Shown here in pieces: positions 15,836 through 23,254 of a stretch of DNA of 49,709 nucleotides (the stretch's first letter is position 1; each line of letters starts with the position of its first letter). Source of the stretch: JASLDZ01 sp964242895 (GTDB lineage: Bacteria; Pseudomonadota; Alphaproteobacteria; Caulobacterales; Caulobacteraceae); contig CAXTBN010000014.1 of the NCBI GenBank assembly GCA_964242895.1, forward strand, positions 1 through 49,709, in the 5' to 3' direction. Below the pieces are notes generated by a model. That model was not told the DNA's origin, ran no database searches, and saw nothing but the letters and a program-made list of their open reading frames with translations. The position numbers and the translations under genes were made by a program.

Positions 15836-16762
15836 ATGAGCGGCGCGCAGGTCGAGGCCTTCCTGGAGATGATGGCGGCCGAACGCGCCGCCTCGCCGCA
15901 CACGCTCAAGGCCTACGGCCGCGACCTCGCCGACGCGCGCGCCTTTCTTCGGTCGCGCGGCGCCGACCTTCTGGACGCCGCGCCCGAGCAGCTGGAGGCC
16001 TACATGGCCGAGCTGGGCCGGCGCGGGCTGTCGCCCGCCACGGCGGCGCGGAGGCGCGCGGCGCTGCGCCAGTTCTCGCGCTTCGCCCTGGCGGAGGGCT
16101 GGACGGCGGGCGACGCCTCGCGCCGGCTGGAGGCGCCCGGGCGCGGCCGGCCGCTGCCCAAGATCGTGTCGCGCGCGGAGGTGGAACGGTTGCTGGCCGC
16201 CGCCCTCGCCCGCGGAGCGGAGCCGGGCGCCGCTCCGTCCGCCGAGGGCCTGCGCCTGGCCTGCGCGCTGGAGCTGCTCTACGCGGCGGGGCTGCGCGTG
16301 TCGGAGCTGACGGCGCTCACCGTCGCGTCGGTGGCGCGCGACCCGGCCTACCTGATCGTGCGCGGGAAGGGCGGCAAGGAGCGGCTGGCGCCCCTGAACG
16401 GCGCGGCGCGCGAGGCGGTGCGCGCCTGGCTGCCGGCCCGCGCGGCGCTGACGCCGAAGGGGCGTAGGGAGAGCCCGTGGCTATTCCCCTCGCGCGGCGC
16501 CTCCGGCCGGCTGACGCCGCGCCGCTTCGCCCAGCTGCTGGACGAGACCGCCGCCGACGCGGGCCTCGACCCCACGCGCGTCAGCCCGCACGTGCTCCGC
16601 CACGCCTTCGCGACGCACCTGCTGGAAGGCGGGGCCGACCTGCGCGTCGTGCAGACCTTCCTCGGCCACGCCGACATCGCCACGACGCAGATCTACACCC
16701 ACGTCGCCCAGGACCGCCTGCGCGACACCGTGGAGCGCGCGCACCCGCTGGCGCGCCGCTGA
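15836..16762 (+). CDS. xerD: Site-specific tyrosine recombinase XerD
   Basis: XerC/XerD-type recombinase that resolves chromosome dimers at dif near the division septum; 308 residues. An N-terminal SAM-like core-binding domain (residues 1-95: VEAFLEMMAAERAASPHTLKAY as the start, ending near the FALAEGW segment) precedes the catalytic domain. Catalytic residues: R154 (GLRVSELTAL), the Lys in the KGGKER β-hairpin, H252 and R255 (HVLRHAFATHLLEGG), H278 (LGHADIATTQIYTHV) and the nucleophile Y287. It is called XerD rather than XerC from overall resemblance and its place beside aroK, as in other Alphaproteobacteria. No integrase-associated genes or att-like repeats are adjacent. Confidence 0.9.
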   Translation: MSGAQVEAFLEMMAAERAASPHTLKAYGRDLADARAFLRSRGADLLDAAPEQLEAYMAELGRRGLSPATAARRRAALRQFSRFALAEGWTAGDASRRLEAPGRGRPLPKIVSRAEVERLLAAALARGAEPGAAPSAEGLRLACALELLYAAGLRVSELTALTVASVARDPAYLIVRGKGGKERLAPLNGAAREAVRAWLPARAALTPKGRRESPWLFPSRGASGRLTPRRFAQLLDETAADAGLDPTRVSPHVLRHAFATHLLEGGADLRVVQTFLGHADIATTQIYTHVAQDRLRDTVERAHPLARR

Positions 16763-16770
16763 GGCGGCCG

Positions 16771-17136
16771 TCAGCTCCAGCCGTGCGACTCGAGGACGTC
16801 GAAGCGGACGACCTCTTCGCCGCGAAGGGTGAACAGGTGGACGACCTCGTCGTCGGCGAGGAGCTCGCCCGCCAAATCGCGGATCACCTGGCGCACCCGC
16901 ACGCGGCGCTGGTCCGGCGTCGGGCGCGTCACGGCGGTTGGCGTGACGGTGGGATCGGCGACGGCCCACTGGCGCGTCCAGTAATCGCGCACGCCCGCGT
17001 GGCCTTCGGCGTGACCGCCCTCCATGGCGTTCGCCCAGAGGACGTCGGGCGCGAGCAGCGTGAGCACGCCGTCGATGTCGCGCGCGTTGAAGCGGGCGTA
17101 GAGCGCATCGATCAGCGGGTCGCCTGTGTCGGCCAT
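16771..17136 (-). CDS. NTF2-like / SnoaL-type protein
   Basis: 121-residue single-domain protein of the nuclear transport factor 2-like superfamily. Recognised by the opening DALYARFNARDIDGVLTLLAPDVLWAN pattern (helix pair then W.N), VRDYWTRQWAVADPTV, and a C-terminal β-sheet ending GEEVVRFDVLESHGW. Such proteins are small cone-shaped ligand binders or isomerases, often acting on polyketides or steroids, and the sequence does not tell which. The gene is convergent with xerD (eight bases apart) and divergent from the malyl-CoA-lyase-like gene. Confidence 0.8.
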   Translation of the reverse strand: MADTGDPLIDALYARFNARDIDGVLTLLAPDVLWANAMEGGHAEGHAGVRDYWTRQWAVADPTVTPTAVTRPTPDQRRVRVRQVIRDLAGELLADDEVVHLFTLRGEEVVRFDVLESHGWS

Positions 17137-17198
17137 CAGTCCGTTCTCCGCACCGTTCGCGACTTGACCGCCGCGGGGGCGGCGGCGACATCGCGGGC

Positions 17199-18251
17199 AT
17201 GCTCAAGACTCCCCGCGCCTTCTTCAAGCCCCTCGCCCTCGGCGCGCCGCAGCCCTGGCGCGAGCCGCCGGCGCGGGTGGAGCGGTGCATCCACTTCATC
17301 CCACCGCACCTGGAGAAGGTGCGCGCCAAGCTCGGCGAGACGCTGCGGCAGGTCGACGTGGTGCTCGGCAACCTGGAGGACGCCATCCCCGCCGACGCGA
17401 AGGTGGCCGCGCGCGAGGGGTTCATCGTCATGGCCGCGGAGCACGACTACGCCGGCGCGGGCGTCGGCCTGTGGACGCGCATCAACGCCCTCAACAGCCC
17501 CTGGCACCTCGACGACGTGACGGAGATCGTCGGCCGCGCGGGCGCGAAGCTCGACGTGATGATGGTGCCCAAGATCGAGGGGCCGTGGGACATCCACTAC
17601 ATGGACCAGCTGCTCGCCGGGCTGGAGGCTAAGCACGGCCTCACGCGACCCATCGGCCTGCACGCCATCCTGGAGACCGCCGAGGGCGTGAACAACGTGG
17701 AGGCGATCGCCGGAGCCTCGCCTCGCATGCAGGGCATCAGCCTCGGCCCCGCCGACCTCGCCGCCAGCCGCGCCATGAAGACCACGCGCGTGGGCGGAGG
17801 CCACCCCGGCTACCGCGTGCTCTCCGACCCTGGCGAGCCCGGCGCGGAGCGCGCGTCGGTGCAGCAGGACCTGTGGCACTACACGATCGCGCGCATGGTG
17901 GACGCCTGCGCCGCGCACGGGATCAAGGCCTTCTACGGCCCGTTCGGCGACATCTCCGACCTGGACGCCTGCGAGCAGCAGTTCAGGAACGCCTTCCTGC
18001 TGGGCTGCGCTGGAGCGTGGACGCTGCATCCCGGCCAGGTGCCCGTGGCCAAGCGCGTGTTCAGCCCCGAGCCCGGCGAGGTGGCCTTCGCGCGACGCAT
18101 CCTGGAGGCGATGCCGGACGGCGCAGGCGTGGCCATGCTCGACGGCAAGATGCAGGACGACGCCACGTGGAAGCAGGCCACCGTGCTGGTCGACACCGCC
18201 CGCGCCATCGCCGCGCGCGATGAAAGCTACGCCCGACTCTACGGCTTCTGA
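17199..18251 (+). CDS. HpcH/HpaI aldolase family CoA-ester lyase, malyl-CoA lyase-like
   Basis: 350-residue TIM-barrel enzyme of the CitE/malyl-CoA lyase group. Seen in order: LGNLEDAIPADAKVAAREG (family acidic metal site, E/D near residue 58), LWTRINALNSPW (R of the substrate site), MMVPKIEGPWDI, ILETAEGVNNVEAIA (metal-binding Glu), SPRMQGISLGPADLAASRAM (metal-binding Asp), FYGPFGDISD and GAWTLHPGQVPVAKRVF. SLGPADLAAS with a following TT.VGG.H..Y resembles Mcl1 of Rhodobacter, which cleaves malyl-CoA and β-methylmalyl-CoA. Substrate may instead be citramalyl- or another 3-hydroxyacyl-CoA. A second, shorter relative lies at 36491-37348. The small RNA and its terminator lie just downstream. 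Confidence 0.85.
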   Translation: MLKTPRAFFKPLALGAPQPWREPPARVERCIHFIPPHLEKVRAKLGETLRQVDVVLGNLEDAIPADAKVAAREGFIVMAAEHDYAGAGVGLWTRINALNSPWHLDDVTEIVGRAGAKLDVMMVPKIEGPWDIHYMDQLLAGLEAKHGLTRPIGLHAILETAEGVNNVEAIAGASPRMQGISLGPADLAASRAMKTTRVGGGHPGYRVLSDPGEPGAERASVQQDLWHYTIARMVDACAAHGIKAFYGPFGDISDLDACEQQFRNAFLLGCAGAWTLHPGQVPVAKRVFSPEPGEVAFARRILEAMPDGAGVAMLDGKMQDDATWKQATVLVDTARAIAARDESYARLYGF

Positions 18252-18262
18252 CAGACGTCGAC

Positions 18263-18290
18263 CTTGCCTTTTGCCGCAGTGCAGCATAGG
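18263..18290 (+). promoter_or_regulatory. Candidate promoter for the small RNA
   Basis: CTTGCC (18263-18268) and CATAGG (18285-18290) are separated by 16 bases and sit about ten bases before the proposed RNA start. Both are imperfect matches to sigma-70 boxes. The placement gives a transcript of roughly 80 nt ending in the strong terminator. Confidence 0.35.
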
Positions 18291-18298
18291 TAGTCGAT

Positions 18299-18380
18299 GT
18301 CGCGCTTCGGCGCGGCAGCCCTTCTTGGGCGTTTCCTCCCTAAACTTCCGGGCCGCACCTTCATGGTGCGGCCTTTTTTT
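18299..18380 (+). ncRNA. Probable trans-acting small RNA with UUUCCUCCCU motif (αr8/MmgR-like)
   Basis: The segment folds by inspection into three hairpins. The first is CGCGC-TTCG-GCGCG, a perfect five-pair stem with a UUCG tetraloop. The second is GCCC-TTCTT-GGGC. The third is a nine-pair terminator stem followed by seven T. Between hairpins two and three the unpaired strand carries TTTCCTCCCT (18332-18341), an anti-Shine-Dalgarno-like sequence. From memory, UUUCCUCCCU is the ultraconserved motif of the αr8 family, whose Sinorhizobium member MmgR (about 77 nt) limits polyhydroxybutyrate accumulation. The proposed length, about 82 nt, is close. It lies immediately beside the phaR-phaA-phaB region. 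A 75-codon frame through it lacks a ribosome site. Family assignment is inference; the RNA architecture is visible. Confidence 0.72.
18351..18380 (+). terminator. Strong Rho-independent terminator
   Basis: GGCCGCACC (18351-18359), loop TTCAT, GGTGCGGCC (18365-18373), then seven T. The nine-pair stem is perfect. It forms the 3' end of the proposed small RNA and would also stop read-through from the CoA-ester lyase gene. Confidence 0.9.
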
Positions 18381-18382
18381 CG

Positions 18383-18454
18383 TCAGGCGAGGACGGTGAA
18401 GACGGCGACCGCGAGCGCGAGGTCCAGCAGCCGCAGCGCCGTGCGCGGGCTCAC
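18383..18454 (-). CDS. Candidate 23-residue membrane peptide, coupled to the gene upstream
   Basis: GTG at 18454 overlaps the stop of the preceding 78-residue gene as GTGA. The product is MSPRTALRLLDLALAVAVFT followed by VLA: a positively charged start and one hydrophobic stretch. It ends three bases from the terminator T-run of the convergent small RNA. No family is recognised. The stop/start overlap, the same device used by many certain gene pairs in this window, is the main support. Confidence 0.4.
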   Translation of the reverse strand: MSPRTALRLLDLALAVAVFTVLA

Positions 18455-18687
18455 AGGCGGCCTCGGATCAGGAGGCCCGCCTCGGGACGGCGGTCGTCGG
18501 CGCCCGACCACTCGGTCGTGAGATAGGCGGTGCGGGCGCGGCGCAGCGCCGGCTCGCCCTCGCGCAGGCCGCGGCGGGCGTTCGCCTGGCCGATCAGCTG
18601 CGCTTCGGCCATGCCGGCCGGCGCTGCGGCGGTGTTGCGGGGCGCCGCGGCGGGACCGGGAAGGCGGAGCGGTTCGGAACGGGACAT
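18451..18687 (-). CDS. Hypothetical protein, 78 residues
   Basis: ATG 18687 is preceded by AAGGA at a nine-base distance. The protein is polar, with a Pro/Ala-rich first third and an Arg-rich remainder (AQLIGQANARRGLREGEPAL, ending EAGLLIRGRL). No domain is recognised and there is no signal peptide or membrane segment. It lies 72 bases downstream of phaR on the same strand and overlaps the 23-residue ORF behind it. A link to PHB granules is possible from position only. Confidence 0.6.
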   Translation of the reverse strand: MSRSEPLRLPGPAAAPRNTAAAPAGMAEAQLIGQANARRGLREGEPALRRARTAYLTTEWSGADDRRPEAGLLIRGRL

Positions 18688-18759
18688 GGCGGGCGTCCTT
18701 CGGCGGCGTGGTGAAGACGCCAGCAACCTTCACGCCACCCGCAACGAGGATGCAGACGC

Positions 18760-19380
18760 TCAGCCCTTCTCCGCCAGGCGCGCCAGCTGGGCCTGCATCG
18801 TCTCCATCTGCCGCTTGAGGTCGGAGAGCTCGTCCGGCTTGGCGGCGGGCTCCGGCGCCGCTGCGGCCGGCTTGGCGGGCGCGGCGGCCGGCATGGCCGC
18901 TGCTACGGTCGGGGCCCACAGGCGCATGGCGTCGCTGAACAGCGCCATGTTGGTCTTCACCTGCTCCTCGAACAGCTTGACCGCCGGGTTCGCGCCCGCC
19001 GCCACGGTCACGGCCTTGGTCGCCTGCTCGCGGAAGCCCTCCTGGCCCTTGGCGAAGGCGTCGAGGCTCATCTCCAGATAGGATGGGACAAGCCCCTGCA
19101 TCTGGTCGCCGTACATGCGGATCAGCTGGCGCAGGAACTGGATCGGCAGAAGCGTCTCGCCGCGCTGCTCCTCCTCGAAGATGATCTGCGCCAGCACCTG
19201 GCGGGTGATGTCGTCGTTGGTCCGCGCGTCGTAGACGACGAAGTCCTGCCCCGTGCGCACCATCGCCGCCAAGTGGTCCAGCGTGACGTAGGTGGAGGAG
19301 CCGGTGTTGTAGAGCCGCCGGTTGGCGTACTTCTTGATCACCACCGGGCGCTGGGCCTCGGCGGCGTCAGGGCGGGCCAT
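18760..19380 (-). CDS. phaR: Polyhydroxyalkanoate synthesis repressor PhaR
   Basis: DNA- and granule-binding repressor of PHB genes, 206 residues. The N-terminal PHB_acc_N domain is clear (residues about 14-75: IKKYANRRLYNTGSSTYVTL, then DITRQVLAQIIFEEE), followed by a PHB_acc repeat (LLPIQFLRQLIRMYGDQMQG, LVPSYLEMSLDAFAKGQE). The tail is Ala/Pro-rich and ends in a short coiled coil (ELSDLKRQMETMQAQLARLAEKG in part). PhaR in Paracoccus and Rhodobacter represses phasin genes and its own gene and leaves DNA when it binds PHB. I chose ATG 19380; a GTG at 19392 is in frame. It diverges from phaA. Confidence 0.95.
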   Translation of the reverse strand: MARPDAAEAQRPVVIKKYANRRLYNTGSSTYVTLDHLAAMVRTGQDFVVYDARTNDDITRQVLAQIIFEEEQRGETLLPIQFLRQLIRMYGDQMQGLVPSYLEMSLDAFAKGQEGFREQATKAVTVAAGANPAVKLFEEQVKTNMALFSDAMRLWAPTVAAAMPAAAPAKPAAAAPEPAAKPDELSDLKRQMETMQAQLARLAEKG

Positions 19381-19422
19381 GTCTTCGGGCACGGTGAGGT
19401 CTCGCCGGGAGATGCGCGCCCG

Positions 19423-19454
19423 TTCGCACCCGCACTCTAGCTCGCACCTGCGAA
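19423..19454. promoter_or_regulatory. Candidate operator between phaR and phaA
   Basis: In the 178-base divergent gap, TTCGCA (19423-19428) and TGCGAA (19449-19454) form an inverted repeat with a 20-base spacer. Overlapping it, TCGCACC occurs twice in direct repeat (19424-19430 and 19442-19448). PhaR sites in Paracoccus and Rhodobacter are TGC/GCA-rich, so this is a reasonable place for PhaR to bind, but no published consensus is matched exactly. Confidence 0.35.
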
Positions 19455-19558
19455 AGCGCCAGCGGCCTCTTAACCCTGCGCCGCCGCGGGACTAGGGTCG
19501 TCCGCGAGAGCGCCCGGCCCCCTCGGCCATCAGAGCGCCGACCGCAGGGAACGCCGAC

Positions 19559-20746
19559 ATGCCCGCCTCGCCCGACGACGTCGTCATCGCCTCCGCCGCC
19601 CGCACGCCGGTGGGCAGCTTCAACGGGGCGCTCGCCTCGCTGGCCGCGCACGAGCTGGGCGCCATCGCCATCACCGCGGCGCTGGAGCGCGCGGGCGTCA
19701 GCCCCGCGGACGTGGACGAAGTCGTGCTCGGCCAGGTGCTGCAGGCCGGCGAGGGCCAGGGACCCGCACGGCAGGCCTCCATCAAGGCGGGCGTGCCCGA
19801 CAGCGCCCCGGCCTGGAGCCTGAACCAGCTGTGCGGCTCGGGCCTGCGCGCCGTGGCGCTCGCCTACCAGCAGATCAAAGAGGGCTCGGCGGACATCGTG
19901 GTCGCGGGCGGCCAGGAGAGCATGAGCCGCGCGCCGCACGCCGCGCACCTGCGCGACGGCAAGAAGATGGGCGACCTCGCCTTCGTCGACACGATGATCA
20001 AGGACGGGCTGTGGGACGCCTTCCACGGCTACCACATGGGCCAGACCGCCGAGAACATCGCCGAGCAGTGGCAGATCACCCGCGAGGACCAGGACCGCTT
20101 CGCCGTGGGCTCGCAGAACCGGGCGGAGGAGGCCTCCAAGTCCGGCCGCTTCAAGGACGAGATCGCGCCGGTCACCATCAAGGGCCGCAAAGGCGACACC
20201 GTCGTCGACACCGACGAGTACATCCGCGCCGGCTCGACCTACGAGGCCATGGCGGGGCTGAAGCCCGCGTTCAGCAAGACGGGCTCGGTGACCGCCGCCA
20301 ACGCCAGCGGGCTCAACGACGGCGCCGCCGCGCTGGTGTTGATGACCGCGGCCGAGGCCGAGCGACGCGGGATCAAGCCGCTGGCGCGCATCGCCGGCTG
20401 GGCCAACGCCGGCGTGCCGCCCGAGATCATGGGCACCGGCCCGATCCCCGCGTCCAAGAAGGCGCTGGAGAAGGCTGGCTGGAGCGTCTCCGACCTCGAC
20501 CTCGTGGAGTCCAACGAAGCCTTCGCCGCCCAGAGTCTCTGCGTCCTCAAGGAGCTCGGCCTCGACCCCGCCAAGGTGAACGTCAACGGCGGGGCCATCG
20601 CCATCGGCCACCCCATCGGCGCCTCGGGCGCGCGCATCCTCACCACGCTCCTGCACGAGATGGGCCGGCGTGACGCCAAGAAGGGCCTCGCCACCCTGTG
20701 CGTCGGCGGCGGCATGGGCGTGGCGCTGTGCGTCGAGCGCGACTGA
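19559..20746 (+). CDS. phaA: Acetyl-CoA acetyltransferase (β-ketothiolase) PhaA
   Basis: Condenses two acetyl-CoA to acetoacetyl-CoA, the first step of PHB synthesis. 395 residues. The catalytic triad is at the Zoogloea thiolase spacing: nucleophile C92 (LNQLCGSGLRAV), H351 (AIAIGHPIGASGARI) and C381 (LCVGGGMGVAL). SNEAFAAQSLCVLKELG and NVNGGAIAIGHP are thiolase signatures. PhaB follows after 64 bases, and PhaR diverges upstream. A polymerase gene phaC is not in this window, so the synthase must be elsewhere. Confidence 0.95.
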   Translation: MPASPDDVVIASAARTPVGSFNGALASLAAHELGAIAITAALERAGVSPADVDEVVLGQVLQAGEGQGPARQASIKAGVPDSAPAWSLNQLCGSGLRAVALAYQQIKEGSADIVVAGGQESMSRAPHAAHLRDGKKMGDLAFVDTMIKDGLWDAFHGYHMGQTAENIAEQWQITREDQDRFAVGSQNRAEEASKSGRFKDEIAPVTIKGRKGDTVVDTDEYIRAGSTYEAMAGLKPAFSKTGSVTAANASGLNDGAAALVLMTAAEAERRGIKPLARIAGWANAGVPPEIMGTGPIPASKKALEKAGWSVSDLDLVESNEAFAAQSLCVLKELGLDPAKVNVNGGAIAIGHPIGASGARILTTLLHEMGRRDAKKGLATLCVGGGMGVALCVERD

Positions 20747-20810
20747 CGGCGCGGTCGTGCGTTAGCGCTCGGCAAGCTCGGCCGAAGTCCGGGCGAAGGA
20801 GGACGGACGC

Positions 20811-21536
20811 ATGGGCAGGGTCGCACTCGTCACCGGGGGCACGCGGGGCATAGGTCGCGCGATCGTGGAACGGCTGGTGGCCGACGGCTTCACCGTCGCG
20901 GCCGGCTACAGCGGCAACGAGGAGGCGGCGCAGGCCTGCGCGCGCGACCTGGGCGTCGCGCTGGTGAAGGGCAACGTCGGCGAGTTCGCCGACGCCACCC
21001 GAGCGGTGCAGGAGGTCGAGGCCAAGCTCGGACCCATCGAGGTCCTGGTCAACAACGCCGGCATCACCCGCGACGCCATGCTGCACAAGATGACGGCCGA
21101 GCAGTGGAACGAGGTGATCTTCGTCAACCTCGCCTCCCTCTTCAACATGAGCCGCAACGTGATCGAGGGCATGCGCGAGCGCGCGTTCGGACGGATCATC
21201 AACATCAGCTCCATCAACGGCCAGAAGGGGCAGATGGGGCAGACCAACTACTCTGCCGCCAAGGCCGGCGTGATCGGCTTCACCAAGGCCCTGGCGCAGG
21301 AGACGGCCGCCAAGGGCATCACCGTCAACGCGGTCGCGCCCGGCTACATCGACACCGACATGATGAGCGGCATCCCGGAGAAGGTGCTGGCCTCCATCGT
21401 CGGCCAGATCCCCGTGGGGCGCCTGGGAGCGGCCAGCGAGATCGCCGCCTGCGTCGCCTTCCTGGCGCGCGACGACTCGGCCTTCATCACCGGAGCGACC
21501 ATCACGGCCAACGGCGGGCAGTTCTACGCGGGGTGA
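20811..21536 (+). CDS. phaB: Acetoacetyl-CoA reductase PhaB
   Basis: NADPH-dependent reductase making (R)-3-hydroxybutyryl-CoA, the PHB monomer. 241 residues. The SDR motifs are TGGTRGIG (residues 8-15), NNAG, catalytic S134 (INISSINGQKGQMGQ), Y147 and K151 (NYSAAKAG), and PGYIDTDMM. The INGQKGQ segment separates PhaB from FabG. AAGGAGG at 20796-20802 is a strong ribosome site for ATG 20811. It is the second gene of the phaAB unit. Confidence 0.95.
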   Translation: MGRVALVTGGTRGIGRAIVERLVADGFTVAAGYSGNEEAAQACARDLGVALVKGNVGEFADATRAVQEVEAKLGPIEVLVNNAGITRDAMLHKMTAEQWNEVIFVNLASLFNMSRNVIEGMRERAFGRIINISSINGQKGQMGQTNYSAAKAGVIGFTKALAQETAAKGITVNAVAPGYIDTDMMSGIPEKVLASIVGQIPVGRLGAASEIAACVAFLARDDSAFITGATITANGGQFYAG

Positions 21537-21652
21537 CGTTGCGGAAGTGACTGCGGCGCGCCGGCCACAGGCCGCGACCTCGGCGCCGCAAGGCCTCCGA
21601 CCGACCGCGCCCGCGCCCGAAATTCGCCCGACTTGGCCCGTTTCTCCGGGGC

Positions 21653-22432
21653 ATGTGGAAGGCGGCGGTGAGCGGGGTGGCGGGGACGTTGCTCGCCGCG
21701 AGTCTCGCCCTGCCCGCCTTCGCCGCCGGCCCGCCGCAGTCCCTGCGGGACGCCCTGTTCCCGCCGGACCAGTCCGGGCTGGGACGGCCCTCTCCGGGCG
21801 GCATGCCGCCGCCGCCGCCCGTGGCCCGCTACAGGCTGGACGTCGGCGAGAGCTTCGTCGTCGACCGGCTGGGCCGCGACGAAGCGCTGCTCAAGTTCGA
21901 CCGGGGCGACGAGGTGTGGGCGCTCAAAGGCGTCAGCGCCGCGCACGGCGACATGGTGTTCAAGAACGACGTCGGCGAGTCGGTGCTGCGCGCCACGCGC
22001 TGGGGCGGCGTGACCCTGTTCACGCCGCTGCGGCCGGAGGGCATGCCCGCCGCGCTGGAGGGCGGGGCGGTGGCGCTGCGCGCCGCCTCGCCGATCGGGC
22101 CGCAGGCGCTGGCGGCGATCGTCACCCAGTCCAGCGCGCGGGCGGGGCGGGCCGCCGGCCACCTGGTGGCGTTCGAGGCGCAGGGCGTGCCCGCCCCCTT
22201 CGACTGGCTGTTCGCCGACGCCGCCGAGCTGGCCGCCGACGCCTTCGTGCGCGCGGCGCAGGACGGCCGCCGCACCCTGATCGCCCGCTACACCGAGGTG
22301 CACCTCGCCCCCGGCCGCGCGCCGGCCGTCGTGGCCATCGGCGCGGTGGTGCTGATCACCGTCGCTCCCGACCGCGGCGTCGCCGGCCGGCCGTCCAGCC
22401 GGCGCATCCAGACGGTGGTCGCGCGACGCTAG
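21653..22432 (+). CDS. Exported DUF4908-like protein
   Basis: 259 residues with a signal peptide ending ALPAFAAG (cleavage near residue 25), so predicted periplasmic. The mature part opens with a Pro-rich linker. It then has RYRLDVGESFVVDRLGRDEALLKFDR, quoted here in part as GESFVVDRLGRDEALLKF, then DEVWALKG and DMVFKNDVGESVLRATRWGG, a layout I associate with DUF4908 proteins of Caulobacterales. No catalytic motif is seen. It stands 116 bases after phaB and may have its own promoter; a link with PHB is not shown. Confidence 0.72.
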   Translation: MWKAAVSGVAGTLLAASLALPAFAAGPPQSLRDALFPPDQSGLGRPSPGGMPPPPPVARYRLDVGESFVVDRLGRDEALLKFDRGDEVWALKGVSAAHGDMVFKNDVGESVLRATRWGGVTLFTPLRPEGMPAALEGGAVALRAASPIGPQALAAIVTQSSARAGRAAGHLVAFEAQGVPAPFDWLFADAAELAADAFVRAAQDGRRTLIARYTEVHLAPGRAPAVVAIGAVVLITVAPDRGVAGRPSSRRIQTVVARR

Positions 22433-22441
22433 CCAGCCGAC

Positions 22442-23188
22442 TCAGCCCTTGAAGTCGTCCTTGCCCTTGCGCACTCGCGCGAAGGCTTCCGCCGGCGCGA
22501 GCTCAGGATGCAGCAGGGGCGCCCGCAGCATCGGGTTGGTCGCCCGCTCCAGGCCGAGGGTGGAGGGCACGGTGGCCTCGCCCCGCTCACGGGCGGCGAA
22601 CACCTCCTCCGCCCGCCGCTTCACGGCGGGGTCGGGGTCCACGGACAGGGCGAAGCGGGCGTTGGCGGCCGTGTACTCGTGCGCGGACCACACCACCGTG
22701 TCGTCCGGCAGGGCGGCCAGCCGCTCCAGCCCCGCCCACATCTGCTCGGGCGTGCCCTCGAACATGCGGCCGCAGCCCATGGAGAACAGGGCGTCGCCGG
22801 TGAACACCGTGGCCGCGTCCGGCGCGTGCAGGCTGACGTGGCCGAGCGTGTGGCCGCCCGTCTCGATCACGTCGAAGCGCGTGTCGCCGAGCATCACCGT
22901 CTCGCCAGGCGCGATCGCGCGGTCGAGCGGCGCGGCGCGGCGCACCTCCTCGGGGCCGACGATCTCCGCGCCCGTCGCCGCCTTCACCGCAGCGTTCCCC
23001 TGCGTGTGGTCGGCGTGCCAGTGCGTGTTGAGGATCACCGAGATGTCCCAGCCCGCCTCGCGCGCCGCGGCCAGCACCGCCTCGGCGTCCGGCGTGTCGA
23101 CCGCGGCGACCGCGCCCGTGGCGGCGTCGCGCACCAGGAAGCCGTAGTTGTCCTGCAGCGCCGGAAAGATGCGCACCTGAAGCGGCAT
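22442..23188 (-). CDS. gloB: Hydroxyacylglutathione hydrolase (glyoxalase II)
   Basis: Metallo-β-lactamase-fold thioesterase that releases lactate and glutathione from S-lactoylglutathione in methylglyoxal detoxification. 248 residues. The metal motif THWHADH is at residues 55-61, with further ligands in GGHTLGHVS and FTGDALFSMGCGRMFEG. The C-terminal HAGH_C region is present (HEYTAANARFAL, DPAVKRRAEE, NPMLRA). A GGAGGAG ribosome site precedes ATG 23188. It diverges from the methyltransferase–P-II pair. Confidence 0.94.
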   Translation of the reverse strand: MPLQVRIFPALQDNYGFLVRDAATGAVAAVDTPDAEAVLAAAREAGWDISVILNTHWHADHTQGNAAVKAATGAEIVGPEEVRRAAPLDRAIAPGETVMLGDTRFDVIETGGHTLGHVSLHAPDAATVFTGDALFSMGCGRMFEGTPEQMWAGLERLAALPDDTVVWSAHEYTAANARFALSVDPDPAVKRRAEEVFAARERGEATVPSTLGLERATNPMLRAPLLHPELAPAEAFARVRKGKDDFKG

Positions 23189-23213
23189 GGGAGCTCCTCC
23201 ACCTGTCGTGGGC

Positions 23214-23219
23214 TATAAT
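23214..23219 (+). promoter_or_regulatory. Perfect TATAAT -10 box for the methyltransferase–P-II operon
   Basis: TATAAT at 23214-23219 lies 35 bases before ATG 23255. No good -35 box is visible at 17 bases upstream, so an activator or another recognition element may be needed. Exact TATAAT is rare in this GC-rich DNA, and it sits in the right place. Confidence 0.5.
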
Positions 23220-23254
23220 GCGCCACCGGGCGATCCGGCGGCGGGGAGTCTTCG

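Noticed and set aside
15836..16762. Tyrosine recombinase as the integrase of a genomic island
   Set aside because: It has the XerD size and motifs, lies beside aroK, and there are no att-like repeats, tRNA or mobile genes nearby.
18297..18521. 74-codon plus-strand ORF over the small RNA
   Set aside because: No ribosome site, and it runs through a strong terminator into the antisense of another ORF. The RNA structure explains the region better.
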